A stretch of DNA of 64,000 nucleotides from NCBI RefSeq assembly GCF_003265705.1, contig NW_020312775.1, forward strand, positions 5,412,822 to 5,476,821, written 5' to 3'. Below, one piece after another: positions 37,878 to 50,084 of the stretch (the stretch's first letter is position 1; each line of letters begins with the position of its first letter). A model generated the notes under the pieces. The model saw only the letters and a list, made by a program, of their open reading frames with translations, was not told the origin of the DNA and ran no database searches. The position numbers and the translations under genes were made by a program. Source of the DNA: Callorhinus ursinus. Taxonomy: Eukaryota > Chordata > Mammalia > Carnivora > Otariidae.

Positions 37878-38744
37878 CCACTTTTCTTTGTCTCTGTAAC
37901 ATCATGATGTCCATGAATTATTGTAAAAGTCTGAACTATAATAGCTTTCTATATAACTTTAGAACTGTCATCTTTGTTGCAACTATACCTGACCCATGGT
38001 TGCCTGCCTTTACCATTTAATCAAGCAAATTCTGAGAAATCAGAGAACCTAGGTTGCCAGAATTTCATGCATATTAGAGTATGAAGAACAACTAAGAGTC
38101 TCTTGAATAGTTACATATAAGATCATGACCACAGCTTATAGATAATTTCAGTCACTCAGAAACCTTTCTCTAACTTTCTGGTTTTCAGATATATTTGCAG
38201 TTACTAGACTCTGAAACTTCTAACTTTATTATCATCATAATCATTTATCTTGAAGAATTGTATTACTGGATATAAAGCTGAAATATTACTATTATTTTCT
38301 TAGCTAAGATCACATCTATTATTAAATAAATACTAGAAAGGAGAAATAAAAGTAAAACCTAACTTGTTAAAATGGACATGAACTTAAAAAAATAAAATAA
38401 AATGTACATGAACTTAAAAGTTCCACCGCAGACACTTCAGTGCTTATTCTGTGCTATCATTATCTAGCAAAGAAAATTCATTACAAGGTCAGGAAAATAT
38501 GTTGGGTTCTTTGCTACTAAATGTCCTGTCACTGGGGTATCCAGTTTTATAAATAGATCCTTCTGGCCCAATTAAAAATAAATTCACACCTTCTAAAATA
38601 TGTTATGCTAAGTCATCAAACTCTTATACACTATGTATGTACATACATCTGCATATAGTACCTAGCATGAACTACATTATTAGTTTTCCTTAAATATCAA
38701 ATTCAAATTACACAAATACTAGTACTCTCAGAACCACCTCTTAC

Positions 38745-38861
38745 CTGACGTAATAATCATTTCTGATGAGCAAAAAATGTTGTAGAATGGATAATAAGTA
38801 ATTTTCAGCAGCAGTGTCCTTCAACATATTATATAGAAGATGATACACTTCATTCATATCA
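38745..38861 (-). CDS. DIAPH2: DIAPH2 exon E5 (U12 acceptor)
   Basis: This 117-nt exon supplies one base finishing the split Asp, then 38 codons from DMNEVYHLLYNMLKDTAAEN to IRNDYYV, and two bases (AG) of an Arg codon. There is no AG dinucleotide in the last 20 bases before the exon. The intron ends in AC, which only an AT-AC intron explains while giving the expected DDMNEV junction. The donor is GTCAG|gtaag, canonical U2. It encodes the helical segment between the dimerisation region and the coiled coil. The frame is open, and substitutions against the remembered human protein (for example YLLS for YFLS) are conservative. Confidence 0.94.
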
Positions 38862-40790
38862 GTGAAAGTAAGTAAAGGAAAAAAATTAAAACCCTTAATG
38901 AAAGTTCCATTCATAACAAAAGCAGCTTCGTTTTTTAAAACACTGAAGTACCATTTTGTTTCCCTTATTGTTTCTAAACCTTCAACTCCGGTATTTTAAA
39001 ATTTACATAAATAAATTTAACCTACGGAATCACTTTAATCTTTTAATGAGAGAAACAGACTTAAAGAATATTTCCAAGGCCATTTAATCAACAAAACCTT
39101 AAGCAATCAGTTATTCATTATAAATTACAGATAGTAGTATGATTGGAACAGCAATGCCATTAGAGAAAACGGTTTACTCTTGATCTTCCCGTGGCTGTGA
39201 TAGAGGACCTACATTATTCATGTAAGCCACTACTCCTCTATTTTCACCACCACATAATATAGAAGGTAATGGAACATTCTATGGACTGCTAAAATATCAC
39301 AAACCAGTTTTATTTTATACTGATAAAATATTTAATAATGTGAAATTGTTATTGTCTGCATTCATTTGTATTCCATTATTTAGTAAAAATGGAAAGTAAA
39401 GACAATAGAACTTGAAACATTTTTCTTAGGATATAAAAAGAGTGGAAAAAGTTTAGATGCTTTTAATAAACTAGACAACAAATTTCAAAGCTGGATTCAC
39501 TTTTATAATAAAACTGAGGACCTGGAAAATCAATGTAAAAGGTAGAAGAGGAAATGTAATCCAACATTCCAAAAATAATCTGATATGTCAACATTTTCTC
39601 TGAAGTAGAATTAAGTATATGATGGATTATTTCTTAGACCCCATGTAACAGTGTTGTGTTAAAGTCTCATAAGGTCTTTCAAATGGTTACAGAATGAAAC
39701 CCAAAATAGCTTTATGGTAGAAGTTTGATTATAAGAGAAATCTATACAAAGGAAGCAAGATATATATTAATATAAAAAGCATTTAATATTATGGAAATGA
39801 CTGTAGACTAGAGTCACTAATGATGGATAAGAAATTACTAGCATTGATCCCTTATAATAATAACATAGTTAGCCACTGCACACACATTTATCCAATACTT
39901 ATTTATAATATACTTCAATAGTAGCATTGGAGGCAAAAGATGAAACATAAAACTTCTGCCCTCAATCTCATAGGGGCACAGAAGTGCACATAAATAAGAC
40001 AGATAGAAAGTACTATAGAGGTTTCAAGGAGAGGAATATTCCAGCTTTTTTTGGGGGGGCAGTGCAGGGAGAAACAGGGAAGAAGATATAACAGAAAAAT
40101 TCCATCTCAAAGGTCATTTTATTTCTGAAGTATTTCCCAATCTCCCCAAAACCCATAAGCAAGAAATTTACTGAGTGTGAAACAAATGGTCAGCAATGCT
40201 GTGACAACCTTCTTTTAGATCTAAAATCATTTCATATAAAATTGTTGCCATAGGAAGATTATATACTAGTTGTTTTTGACTCAAATGCTTCTACCAGACA
40301 GCCTTGTTATAGTCAGATACTATCACATCTACACTTTTTTTTTTCACTAAGGAACCAAAATAGTTGGATTGAGAGTAAGGCATTTATATGAATTGAATTG
40401 TATCTCTAAACCATTTGAGTACATTTTAATAAACTGAAGAAGTATATTACCTACAGTTACTTATGAACTCAGTGAACTTTTCCCCTCAAATTCTTGTATG
40501 TGAGGTATATGCCTTAGGTTCTTGTCTATTCAAGACTATTGAGCTGAATACATCTATAATACAGCAAGCCACTGCAGATTTCAGGATAGTTTGTGTAAAT
40601 CATCAGGACAATCTGACAATTCCTCAACATGAATCTCAAGGACAGCATCATAGTGAGGTATTAAAATAAATAAATGAATATAAATTGGGCTGGCAGACAA
40701 GAATTCTAATAATGGTCCACAAAATCAACCACAAATCCTTTTTTTTCACAATACATGCAAAATTATTTTAATGGTTTGTCAAAAGGATAT
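38862..40790 (-). other. DIAPH2: U12-type AT-AC intron of DIAPH2 (E4-E5)
   Basis: This 1,929-nt intron starts ATATCCTTTT and ends TTTCAC on the gene strand. A branch-site candidate TTCCTTTAC occupies 38872-38880, with the likely branch adenosine at 38873, 12 nt before E5. Donor, branch site, short branch-to-acceptor distance and AC terminus all fit the minor (U11/U12, U4atac/U6atac) spliceosome. It is phase 2 and splits an Asp codon GA|T. No SINE or L1 is recognised inside. The branch site departs from TTCCTTRAC at one position. Confidence 0.93.
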
Positions 40791-40909
40791 TCCATTTCTG
40801 CTCGAATGTCATTGAGACGGTGTGATAATTCATTTAGGTCATCTTCTTTGTTCTCATCAAATACTTTCAACTGAATATCAAGCTCATCATTCTCTTTTTC
40901 TTTTAGATC
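40791..40909 (-). CDS. DIAPH2: DIAPH2 exon E4 (dimerisation region, U12 donor)
   Basis: This 119-nt exon encodes DLKEKENDELDIQLKVF to HRLNDIRAEM, then two bases (GA) of a split Asp codon. The charged, heptad-like helical content fits the linker between the FH3 and dimerisation regions. The acceptor is atattag, with a poor pyrimidine tract. The 3' boundary has no usable GT: the sequence after GA is ATATCCTTTT, the U12-type AT-AC donor consensus. Reading through would add a few codons (YPFDKP) absent from the family. With AT-AC splicing the protein continues RAEM-D-DMNEV, as in mammalian DIAPH2. The frame is open throughout. Confidence 0.94.
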
Positions 40910-43444
40910 CTAATATATAAATATAAAATGTAACAAATGAGTAAGAGTTTGACAACACCATATTTTGGTAATAAAGCACAGATACTATTATTCATTTATA
41001 TACACAAAAGCAATTTTATATTGATCCAGGCACTTATTTTCTGAGAAAGTAAAAGTAAACGTATTATGTATTCTCCTATTTTAAAATAAAAGAACCTCAT
41101 TGCATTCATTGCATTTTCTTTTCATGCCCCAGGTTTTGAATATTTACATTAAAAATTAACAATCACTTTTACAAAGGGAGGGGGGAACTAATTGCTAACA
41201 ACCCAAATTGAATGCTGTTGTTTTGACTAAATACACTAATCAAAGATCACAAAAGAACTCATGCAGTTAGAACATTCAAATATGCCTCTTGCGAAAAATG
41301 CAAATATAATCAATTGTATTAATGAAGAATAAACGCAAGGATATATTCAAGCACAACAGTCCCAAGTATGGCGTAGAAAGTTGTATAAAGGATTTTATTT
41401 TAAATGATATTTTGTGATTTTGAAGCAAAAAGGCGTCAGGATTTTTTATCAAGCTGCATGACAAGCCTCCTCCCCCACTTTTCATTTTTGCTTAGCCAAA
41501 TCACAAAATACCAACTTGGGCATCAAAGATTTGTTTTTGTAATACATTATAAGCACATGCATTACAAACCTCTGATAATTTTTAAAAATAATAGTATGAA
41601 CAAAATCTTTGGAAGCATGCCACACTAGAGATTGTTGGGCTTAATATATATCACCTGGAATATCTTTTAATATGTGTCCATTAAGTTGCAGCTTTCAAAA
41701 CCCAAATCGATAATCCCAACTGTGGATGCTCAAGGGTGATAATGAAAGTGGGACTAGGATTTCAGAGCTGAGCTTGAATTCTAAAAGGAAATGCAAGCAT
41801 GGTGTACTTCAAATTAGGTCAATAAAACAAAACAGGATTCATTTCTTATTTCTATTTTTATTCAATAGAGCAATTATAAATGGAGATGTAATGGCTATTA
41901 CTAAAGCCAAATGCAAATTTATGCAATTGCTAGATTTTTTCTAACATTCATATAATAATTTACTGAAAATTTACATACAGAACATATAAAAATACTTAGT
42001 ATGTTTCTATATAATTTCATATAAAATATATGACAAATAAATGTATTTACACTTAGTTCCCTCTTTAGTAACTTGCTTTAGGTCTAGTTTTGAATTTTTA
42101 AATCTATTGGAATGCAAAATTATCTATAATTGGTGGGTCATATTTTCAAGTGGTTTAAGAACTCCAGTCAAACAAGAGCCAAATCCAGACACACCTAATA
42201 TGCTGGTCATTGCAGAAACAACTGTTAACACATTTTACAATATGGACTTTTCCTTATTCTTCTGTCACAATATGTTCTTTCTTAGATGCTCACTACAAAA
42301 CCTGAATACTCTTAAATATGTTAGAAAAACAGAAAAATCTAATTTAAATACTGCTATTTAATTAGCATCAAAACATTATAAAACATGGACTCAATCTGCA
42401 TAACTATTTTCTGTAAAAATAACTGGTTAAATGTTTAACTGTTTTTAATTAGGACAACATATTAGTTATAAAATATATATAGTATGTGAACATATATAGC
42501 ACAATATAAAAACTTAGATACAAGTGCAATCCTATATTATTTAATAGTATCCATTAAAATAGATATGCATATATACATATACACATATATAAAACTTCCT
42601 TTCATTCAAATATCAAATCTTGAAAAATATATCTATAAATTCTTAATGAAATAAACATTTAATTAGTTTTTCTATAGCACAAATATGATACCCTATAAAA
42701 GGAAATGGAAATGCATCACTAAAGTTTTATACTTTAAATGCAGACTATCATATTACTGAATTACAGTATTAACTATTAATAATGTAAAATATTATAAATA
42801 AGTTTCAGTTATTTTTTAAACATAATTGCTCTATGGATATGGAACATTGTTGGCAGTCTCTAAAACATATAATTAAATCTCTATAATTTGGTGTACTTCA
42901 AAGGAAATTCTATTACTAATACATGACTGATCACCAGTCAAGCAATCAAAACTGAGTCTTCAACAGAATAAGAAAGAGTTTGTTGGTATTTTAAAATAAA
43001 GATGCCTGCTGCCTACAGACATGATTTCTTACTATCTTGTTCCTTCACATATCTAAATTACCTAATATTTTCTAAATTTATTTAACTAAATAAAAGGCAG
43101 ATGGAGAAAACTTCACAAGAAATCAATATGAGTTACCTATAGAGCAAATACTAGCTTAAAAATCACTGTATAGTATATAACAACTCACTAATCCCAAATT
43201 ACTAAAGCAAATTTATTCCATATAAATGAAGTATAAACTCCCTTTAAACACCATAATTTATCAACAGAGATAGGTGAATTTTGAAAATAAATTTTTACAG
43301 AATATAATTAAAATAACTGTCCTTGTCTTGAGGATTCTGATTATTGATGAAGAAAGTTCTACTGTACTATATTATTACGATGGTCTCAGGAATTACTGAA
43401 ATACTAAGAATGATTCTTCCTTAACACTTAATGATTCCAGAGAG

Positions 43445-43565
43445 GTACAATTCTTTTTAAGTTTTTATTCAAATTCCAGTTGGTTAACATACAATGTAAT
43501 AACAGTTTCAGGTGTAGAATATAGTGATTCAACACTTCCATACAACCAGATAGGTCTAATTTTTT
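43445..43565 (-). mobile_element. L1 3' UTR fragment
   Basis: Reads gtttttattcaaattccagt, tggttaacatacaatgtaat, aacagtttcaggtgtagaat, then agtgattcaacacttccata. This is the carnivore/mammal L1 3' UTR in reverse orientation. Confidence 0.78.
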
Positions 43566-45681
43566 TTCATGTACAATTTGTATTAGCCTTAGCCACATCT
43601 AATCTGCTGCTTTGAATATGATAGATTCTAGAAAATTAAGCATTTCCTCCTGTTAAAAACTCATCTATGAATATATTATTAAGCTTCAATGCACGCATAC
43701 AGATGTTTAATACTCCCCAAATTCTAGTGGTTTAAGCTTAAATATTAATAGTAAATTAAACAATGAGTTCATTAGATAATAATTGACATGTCAGGTACAT
43801 CTAAAATACATTAATCCATGACCATTCTGACCTTTGTTCCAAATTGTGATAATAAAACTACAAGAACAACCTCAGTCATGAAATCTATGGTATTAAAGAA
43901 AGGATCTCTAAATCTTCTGGGTCTTTCTGCCTGAATTCTGATTCTCATCTTATATATAAGAAGTACCTGCGGAAGATTTGTTTTCTTTTCAAACCAAACA
44001 TCTCTGCCTTACCCTCAATAAGATTTTGATATATTCTCTTTAGAGGGACATTTCCAACCTCTTTAGTTGAGAACCAGGGCTGTATGTAACCATATTTTGC
44101 TCCACTGTCTTAGGGAGAAAAAAAAAAAAAAACAACCTGAGAATTCTTGTAGGTTCTATTCCAAAATTTTAGGAGGCAGACACATGACACTTACTACTTT
44201 TCTCTTGCTGAGGAATCACTGAGATCTGGGACTCAGGTCAGACTGAAGAGATTTGACAGTTAAAGAAAAATCTAGCTGATAAATATATGAAGAATGCATT
44301 TATTAAGAAGCACCATGGTGCCACAAGAGGCTTAAAATACAGCTACAGGGCCGATGGGAAAGTGTAGCGTAGAATGACGGATGCAAAATCTTCACTGTCA
44401 GTGTAACCAAATATACCATGAGACCACTGAACCCAGCAAAGATGAATACACCAGAGAAAAGTAAAAGGTAAAGACAAGAGCTACCATTCATTCTCTTTCT
44501 GAAAAGAGGACAACTTAAATAAATTAAAATGAGAGTAACAGTTTTTTTGATCAAACATTCAGTAGTATAAGGCAGAAAATGAATATTCAATTATAAATAG
44601 ATACAGGGAAATAAAAGATGAAAGAGTAATAGCAACAACTAAGGCACAATACGTGGCATCTTGGTAAATGAGTAGAGGACACTAAGGAGCCCCTGTAGCC
44701 AGCAAGTGTCCAAAGACATTAATACTCTCTCAGAAACTGAGGACCACCCCAGTGAGGACAAGCATGGAAATCAATGAGTAGATAACTCAAAAGCCATACT
44801 AGAATCAAGATTATAACATGATCTGTAACTACCTACAGCCACAGACTTTTCATGAGGAAAGATTTCTGAGAAAACAAGAATAAATGTGTAACTAGTGAAT
44901 GTGCCTAGTTAACTGCATATTAAACCTCCATATGGGTCACTTAAAATGTTGCTTTGATTCACTGCAACCAATTCCCTGTTTTTTTAAAGTCATGGATTAA
45001 AGTACCATTTAAAGTATAATTGACACAGAACTTTCTAAAACCAGATAGATTAAATCAAATATCTTATCAAAGTGGGTTTCAGTAGACTCACTGTAGGGTT
45101 CATTTTATGATGGTAAGTTTCAACTACTTTCAGTTAAGACTAACAGAACACAAGTTACAGATGCATGCTACACTCTCATTCCTACCAGGAAATTTCCCTG
45201 ATTTTGATATTTCTACTCCTCTAAGTATTATATATAAGCTTACTTGACATTTCTTTTGTTTTGTTTTCTTTTTTACTCCCTTTTGCTTCTTTTTATTCAG
45301 GTGTGCTCTGGGTAGCTTAAATGAAAAGACTAGACTTTACATGTCTCTTAACAATGCCATGGTTTTAAACAAAATCCCTCTTCAGTTAACATACTAAATA
45401 AAATATAGTCACATTAGCTATATTTGTGTTTATAGAATAAGTGTCCTCATTTATCTCAGATCAAGCCTATAAAGTTATTTCAAAAATGTTTTAACAGTAT
45501 CATAATTAGAGCATATATGCACATTCAATTTAAGAAATAAAACTTTAGAAAAGTTTCTATAGCACTGTAGCAAGAATACCATTCCTAAGTATCTAGAATA
45601 TACTGACCAAAATTCTATAGATACTTATGCTGAATATAAATGATATCAATCTAAGTTATCAAAGAGGAAAGCAAAACTTTT

Positions 45682-45875
45682 TATTTTTTTTAAAGATTTT
45701 ATTTATTTGAGAGAGAGAGAATGAGAGATAGAGAGCATGAGAGGGAAGAGGGTCAGAGGGAGAAGCAGACTCCCTGCTGAGCAGGGAGCCCGATGTGGGA
45801 CTCGATCCCGGGACTCCAGGATCATGACCTGAGCCGAAGGCAGTCGCTTAACCAACTGAGCCACCCAGGCACCCA
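45682..45875 (-). mobile_element. CAN-SINE in gene sense
   Basis: A clean full-length copy ending CTGAGCCACCCAGGCACCC. A perfect 15-bp duplication, gaaagcaaaactttt, lies at 45667-45681 and 45876-45890. Confidence 0.95.
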
Positions 45876-46223
45876 GAAAGCAAAACTTTTAAATGAAAAT
45901 TGAAGCCGCAGAAAAAGAAAAAGCAGTAGTCTCTTATGTTCTCAGTATTTAAATTCAAAGAAAAGAAATTCCCTTTTGACTTTAAGAAAACAAACAAAAC
46001 AAAAAACACCCACATCATTTCTGGACACACTAGCTGAATTCTGAATCATCAGTTGTATATAAAGACTGCTATTATTGCAATATAGAAAAGCTTGCAAAAT
46101 GTCTAATGCTTTACAAAAGAAAATATACCAAGGCACATTTATCTACTCTGTTGCAAGTACTTTGTCTAAAGAGAGAAATATGTTAAAGTTCATCAGCAGA
46201 CTTAATGTGTACACTCAACTTAC

Positions 46224-46334
46224 TGGTAACATTGTTTTTAGTCCGGAACGGAGGAATTCATTCCTTAAATGTATTCTAAAATCAAGCTCATAAGGTGAAG
46301 TGACAAGAGCATTTATAAACTGCATGCAGGCCAC
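46224..46334 (-). CDS. DIAPH2: DIAPH2 exon E3 (FH3/dimerisation region)
   Basis: This 111-nt exon encodes exactly 37 codons, starting VACMQFINALVTSPYELDFR and ending SGLKTMLP. It lies at the C-terminal side of the armadillo region, leading into the helical dimerisation segment of diaphanous formins. The acceptor is attgcag and the donor CCA|gtaagt, both strong. It is phase 0 at both ends, so skipping it would keep the frame. The continuation P|DLKEKEN into E4 matches the mammalian protein as I remember it. No disruption is seen. Confidence 0.95.
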
Positions 46335-48429
46335 CTGCAATTAAAAATCAAAGTTTGTTAAAAATTATTTTAATTAAGGAAATATTTACTTAATGCATTC
46401 AGATCATTATTTTTCCATTAACTAAAGGCATACATACATATATTTTATGGATGATTATGACTTTACAGCATAAACAACAAAATTAAGTTTCTAATGCCCA
46501 GAATAATTCTAATGGAGATATGATGGATGGTCAAGTATTGCTATGATCTGCTAAATAATATGAAGGGATATGAAACTCTGAGAAACTTAAAGTTCCAAAA
46601 ATCTGCATATAGAGCCCTTTAAAAATATCATGAACTGTATCTTTCATATCCAGCTGTCCTCAGAGTGCACTTGGCCTCAATTCTATATGGTTATAAACAC
46701 TTTTCTAAGATAAATCAAAAAAAGTACCCTGATATTAAACAGAGAACAATGATAACTTAGAGAAATTATTACACTGATTTATACTGTCTCCATACTATTA
46801 TTGGGATGGACTTGCAAAAAATACAGAGTATTAAAATACATGATTAAGATGAATTAATTTGCTGTGTATAAAACTGAATGCAAGTGAATTAAGATCGACT
46901 AGAAGGCATTGTGACACCAATGCTAATGTGCACTGCATGACAAATTAAATATAAGGGCTTGTTTTCAAGTGAAGGTGATTCATTAATTACATTGACACTG
47001 TCAAAAAGGTTTGGTTTTCATCCTTCTGATATTGAGGTTCCCTATTATAAAAGGGGACTTATTTTCTGGTAACTGCAAGCTAGAAGGGAATCAACAAAAT
47101 GCTAATTGCCAGGTGATCCATAAATTATTCCTGATAGTATTTTTGGGAAATGCTGCTCAAGTCTAAGACAACTACCTAATAGGTTAAATGAGGAGCTGCA
47201 CCTTTAAATTGATTATTCTTAAAGTATGCAATGAGTATACTGTACAGTGTTCAAAGAGCGGATTGCAAGGGGACTCCTGGAAAATACCAGATTTAGTAAA
47301 GATGTCAAGCATATACAGAAGACACAAAAAATCAAAAGTTAGTATGAGAAAAATACATCAGCAAAAGAAAATATTTCAAATGTATTTTGACTTGACTTGT
47401 CCAGACCTATCATTATAATAGTTATTTTTTCAAGTTGAAAGAAAAGATTAAAAGGTGTATTCCTTTTTTGTACCTATTACCTTATGCATCTAAGTTGCTT
47501 TTAGGGAGATATGTCCATCTACCTTACATCCAGGCTCAAAAATCAAAAGTTGCATGCTTTAAAAGTGATGACTAAAACTGTTTCTAACATTACTAGATAT
47601 CTAAATGACAACTGAATATTGTAGTCCAACACCTATGAATGCTCAAATGTAAGTATGAAACACTTAGACTCCGAATTAGATACTTGCCAAAGAATGGGCA
47701 TTACCTTAAAACACATTTCAAATAAGTTACTATGACACTTATACCTTAATGGATTACTTAACCTTTCTATTTACAGTAAGAAAATATGTAAGACTTTATA
47801 TAGACTGGGATATAAATTTGTATACTGTACATGTCCAGGGCTATATTATCATTGCATTTGCGTGAATGATCCTTGCTCAATGTTACAACTATAACATGAC
47901 CAAACAAGCCAAAGCACATGTCCAATCCAAAATTAATAGAGAGAAAAGTTGCCATCTGCTAGGAGTTTTTGCCAGAAGATATTCTAGCTTAATGGCTTGT
48001 ATTAATACCCTACAAGAGAACATTTCCATAGGAAACAAGTTAATGAGTCTTAGAATTGTACCTTTATACAAATAAAAGTATTTATATCAGGAGATGATAA
48101 AAATAGTAAAAGAATAAAATTAATGAAGGTATCAATATCAAAATAACTTTACATTTAATAAGATAAATGCTGCAATGCTATTACTTTACATGTGATGTAT
48201 AAATATATAAGTGAATGCTAAAAAAAAGTTGCATCCATTGACTACAGTATAAAATAATTAGGAGACACTTTGAAGCCAGTAATTTAAACAGGTAATGGCA
48301 CTGGTTTATCAATGTACTATTTATTATTTATCAAATTCTAACAGATATCTAATTACAAATGAGATAAGCAGAATACTCATTCCAAAATGTCATTTTCCAA
48401 AATCTTCTCCTGAAGTGATACTCTTTTTG

Positions 48430-48628
48430 TTTTAAAGATTTTATTTATTTATTTATTTGAGAGAGAGGGCAAGCGAGAGAACACAAGTGGGGGGGGCGGG
48501 CAGAGGGAGAGGGAGAAGCAGACTCCCAGCTGAGCAGGGAGCTCTACCTGGAGCTGGATCCCAGGACCCTTGGATCATGACCTGAGCCAAAGGTAGATGC
48601 TTAACTGACTGAGCCACCCAGCTGTCCC
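48430..48628 (-). mobile_element. CAN-SINE
   Basis: Reverse orientation, with a G-run (gggggggcgggcagaggg) and the end CTGAGCCACCCAGCTGTCCC. Flanks gtgatactctttt and gtaattctctttt look like a decayed duplication. Confidence 0.92.
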
Positions 48629-48999
48629 TAAAGTAATTCTCTTTTATAAAAATATTTCTATTATACTTTAATGCAGAGAACAAAAAAATCATCTTAATTA
48701 TCTCCATTCCTTTATGCTACTACATAATCACTGTCCTTTTTAGAGGACAGAAACAAAATCAATCCAAAACCAAAATAGTTGTCATTATTTACAAATACAA
48801 AATTAAATTTTAAAAATATAATTAGTTTCAATGCCAGAATATATTATTACTTAATTATAAACATTAAATACCCATTATGTAGATTCTGAATTCATAGTTA
48901 AATACACAACCCCAAACCATTTTCATATTCATTATTATTCTTATTATACAAACAATATTAGAGGCTACACATAATTCACCATCTAATCTCATCCTCATA

Positions 49000-49130
49000 A
49001 AAACCATATCAAGATAAGTATTACTATTATCCTTATTTCATAGATGATGAAGCTGAGGCTCAAAGCAGGTAACATACATGGTCACATAGCAAGGAGAAAA
49101 CTCATGATTCTCAACCATATCATTTTACTC
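49000..49130 (-). mobile_element. MIR fragment
   Basis: Reverse-complement MIR: ttatttcatagatgatgaag, ctgaggctcaaagcaggtaa, ggtcacatagcaagg. Confidence 0.8.
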
Positions 49131-49302
49131 CAAATACAGAATAATTTCTAATACATTCCAGATGTTTCATTAACTCTATTCATAGATTCACATGACAAAA
49201 GATTTTAAGGAAGGAAAAGATAATAAAATTTAACTATTGCATCATGTTTAATACACTGGAAATATCTAGTTTTGAGACTATAAGTTAATTAGAAAAGCAA
49301 TT

Positions 49303-49489
49303 TTTTTTAACATTTTATTTATTTGAGAGAAAGAGAGCGTGAACGAGAGAGAAGGAGCAGGGGGAGGGGCAGAGGGAGAAGCAGACTCCCTGCTGAGCAA
49401 GGAGCCCATCCAGGGCTTGATCCTGGGACTCCAGGATCATGACCTAGGTGAAGGCATACGCTTAACAGACTGAGCCACCCAGGCGTCCC
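49303..49489 (-). mobile_element. CAN-SINE
   Basis: T-rich tail, GAGAGAAAGAGAGCG, ending CTGAGCCACCCAGGCGTCCC. It lies only about 54 nt from the next SINE in the same orientation. Confidence 0.94.
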
Positions 49490-49542
49490 AGCATACAATT
49501 ATTTTAACAATATACTGTCTAGTATATAAAATGGTTATTTTA

Positions 49543-49734
49543 CTTTATTTTTTTTAAAGATTTTATTTATTTATTTGACAGAGAGATAGCAAGAGCAGGA
49601 ACACAAGCAGGGAGAGAGGGAGAAGCAGGCTTCCCGCCAAGCCGGAAGCCCGATGTGGGACTCGATCCCAGGACCCTGAGATCATGACCTGAGCGACAGG
49701 CAGATGCTTAATGACTGAGCCACCCAGGCACCCT
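49543..49734 (-). mobile_element. CAN-SINE
   Basis: Full-length. A perfect 15-bp duplication, aaaatggttatttta, lies at 49528-49542 and 49735-49749, so it is an independent insertion next to its neighbour. Confidence 0.95.
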
Positions 49735-49971
49735 AAAATGGTTATTTTATATGTCATTTATACCTCTTAAAAAACAAAGTGGTTATCAAAATGCATAAAG
49801 AAATGCAAAAACAAAACAAACAGGAAAGGTAGAAAACAGTTCCTGGAATGTGTTACATTCAACTTCATGAACAATGAAGTATGGGCAGCATCCCATCATC
49901 CAGAATAACAGTCTCTCACTCTCTTTTACTTCCTGCCACCCCACTCTCAATTCAGCATACATTAGCATGCA

Positions 49972-49974
<3 letters not shown>

Positions 49975-50020
<46 letters not shown>

Positions 50021-50030
50021 NNNNNNNNNN

Positions 50031-50080
<50 letters not shown>
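49975..50080. repeat. (CA)n microsatellite interrupted by an N gap
   Basis: CA repeat on both sides of ten Ns at 50021-50030. The total length is unknown because the assembler could not cross it. The ORFs read as Thr-His or Val-Cys repeats here are artefacts. Confidence 0.97.
50021..50030. other. Assembly gap (10 N)
   Basis: Ten unknown bases inside the CA repeat. The round number suggests a placeholder length. Confidence 0.98.
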
Positions 50081-50083
<3 letters not shown>

Positions 50084-50084
50084 A

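Larger units (their letters stand above)
40910..46223 (-). other. DIAPH2: DIAPH2 intron E3-E4
   Basis: A 5,314-nt GT-AG intron. Only two interspersed elements are recognised: an L1 3' fragment at 43445-43560 and a minus-strand SINE at 45682-45875. The rest is AT-rich and repeat-poor, including a stretch near 41180-41960 rich in octamer-like and homeodomain-like motifs. The acceptor side (next to E4) has a weak, A/T-alternating pyrimidine tract. Confidence 0.8.

Noticed and set aside
40770..40790. Reading E4 through to YPFDKP as coding, ending at a later GT
   Set aside because: The extension is absent from the protein family and the following sequence matches the U12 donor; E5 also lacks an AG acceptor.
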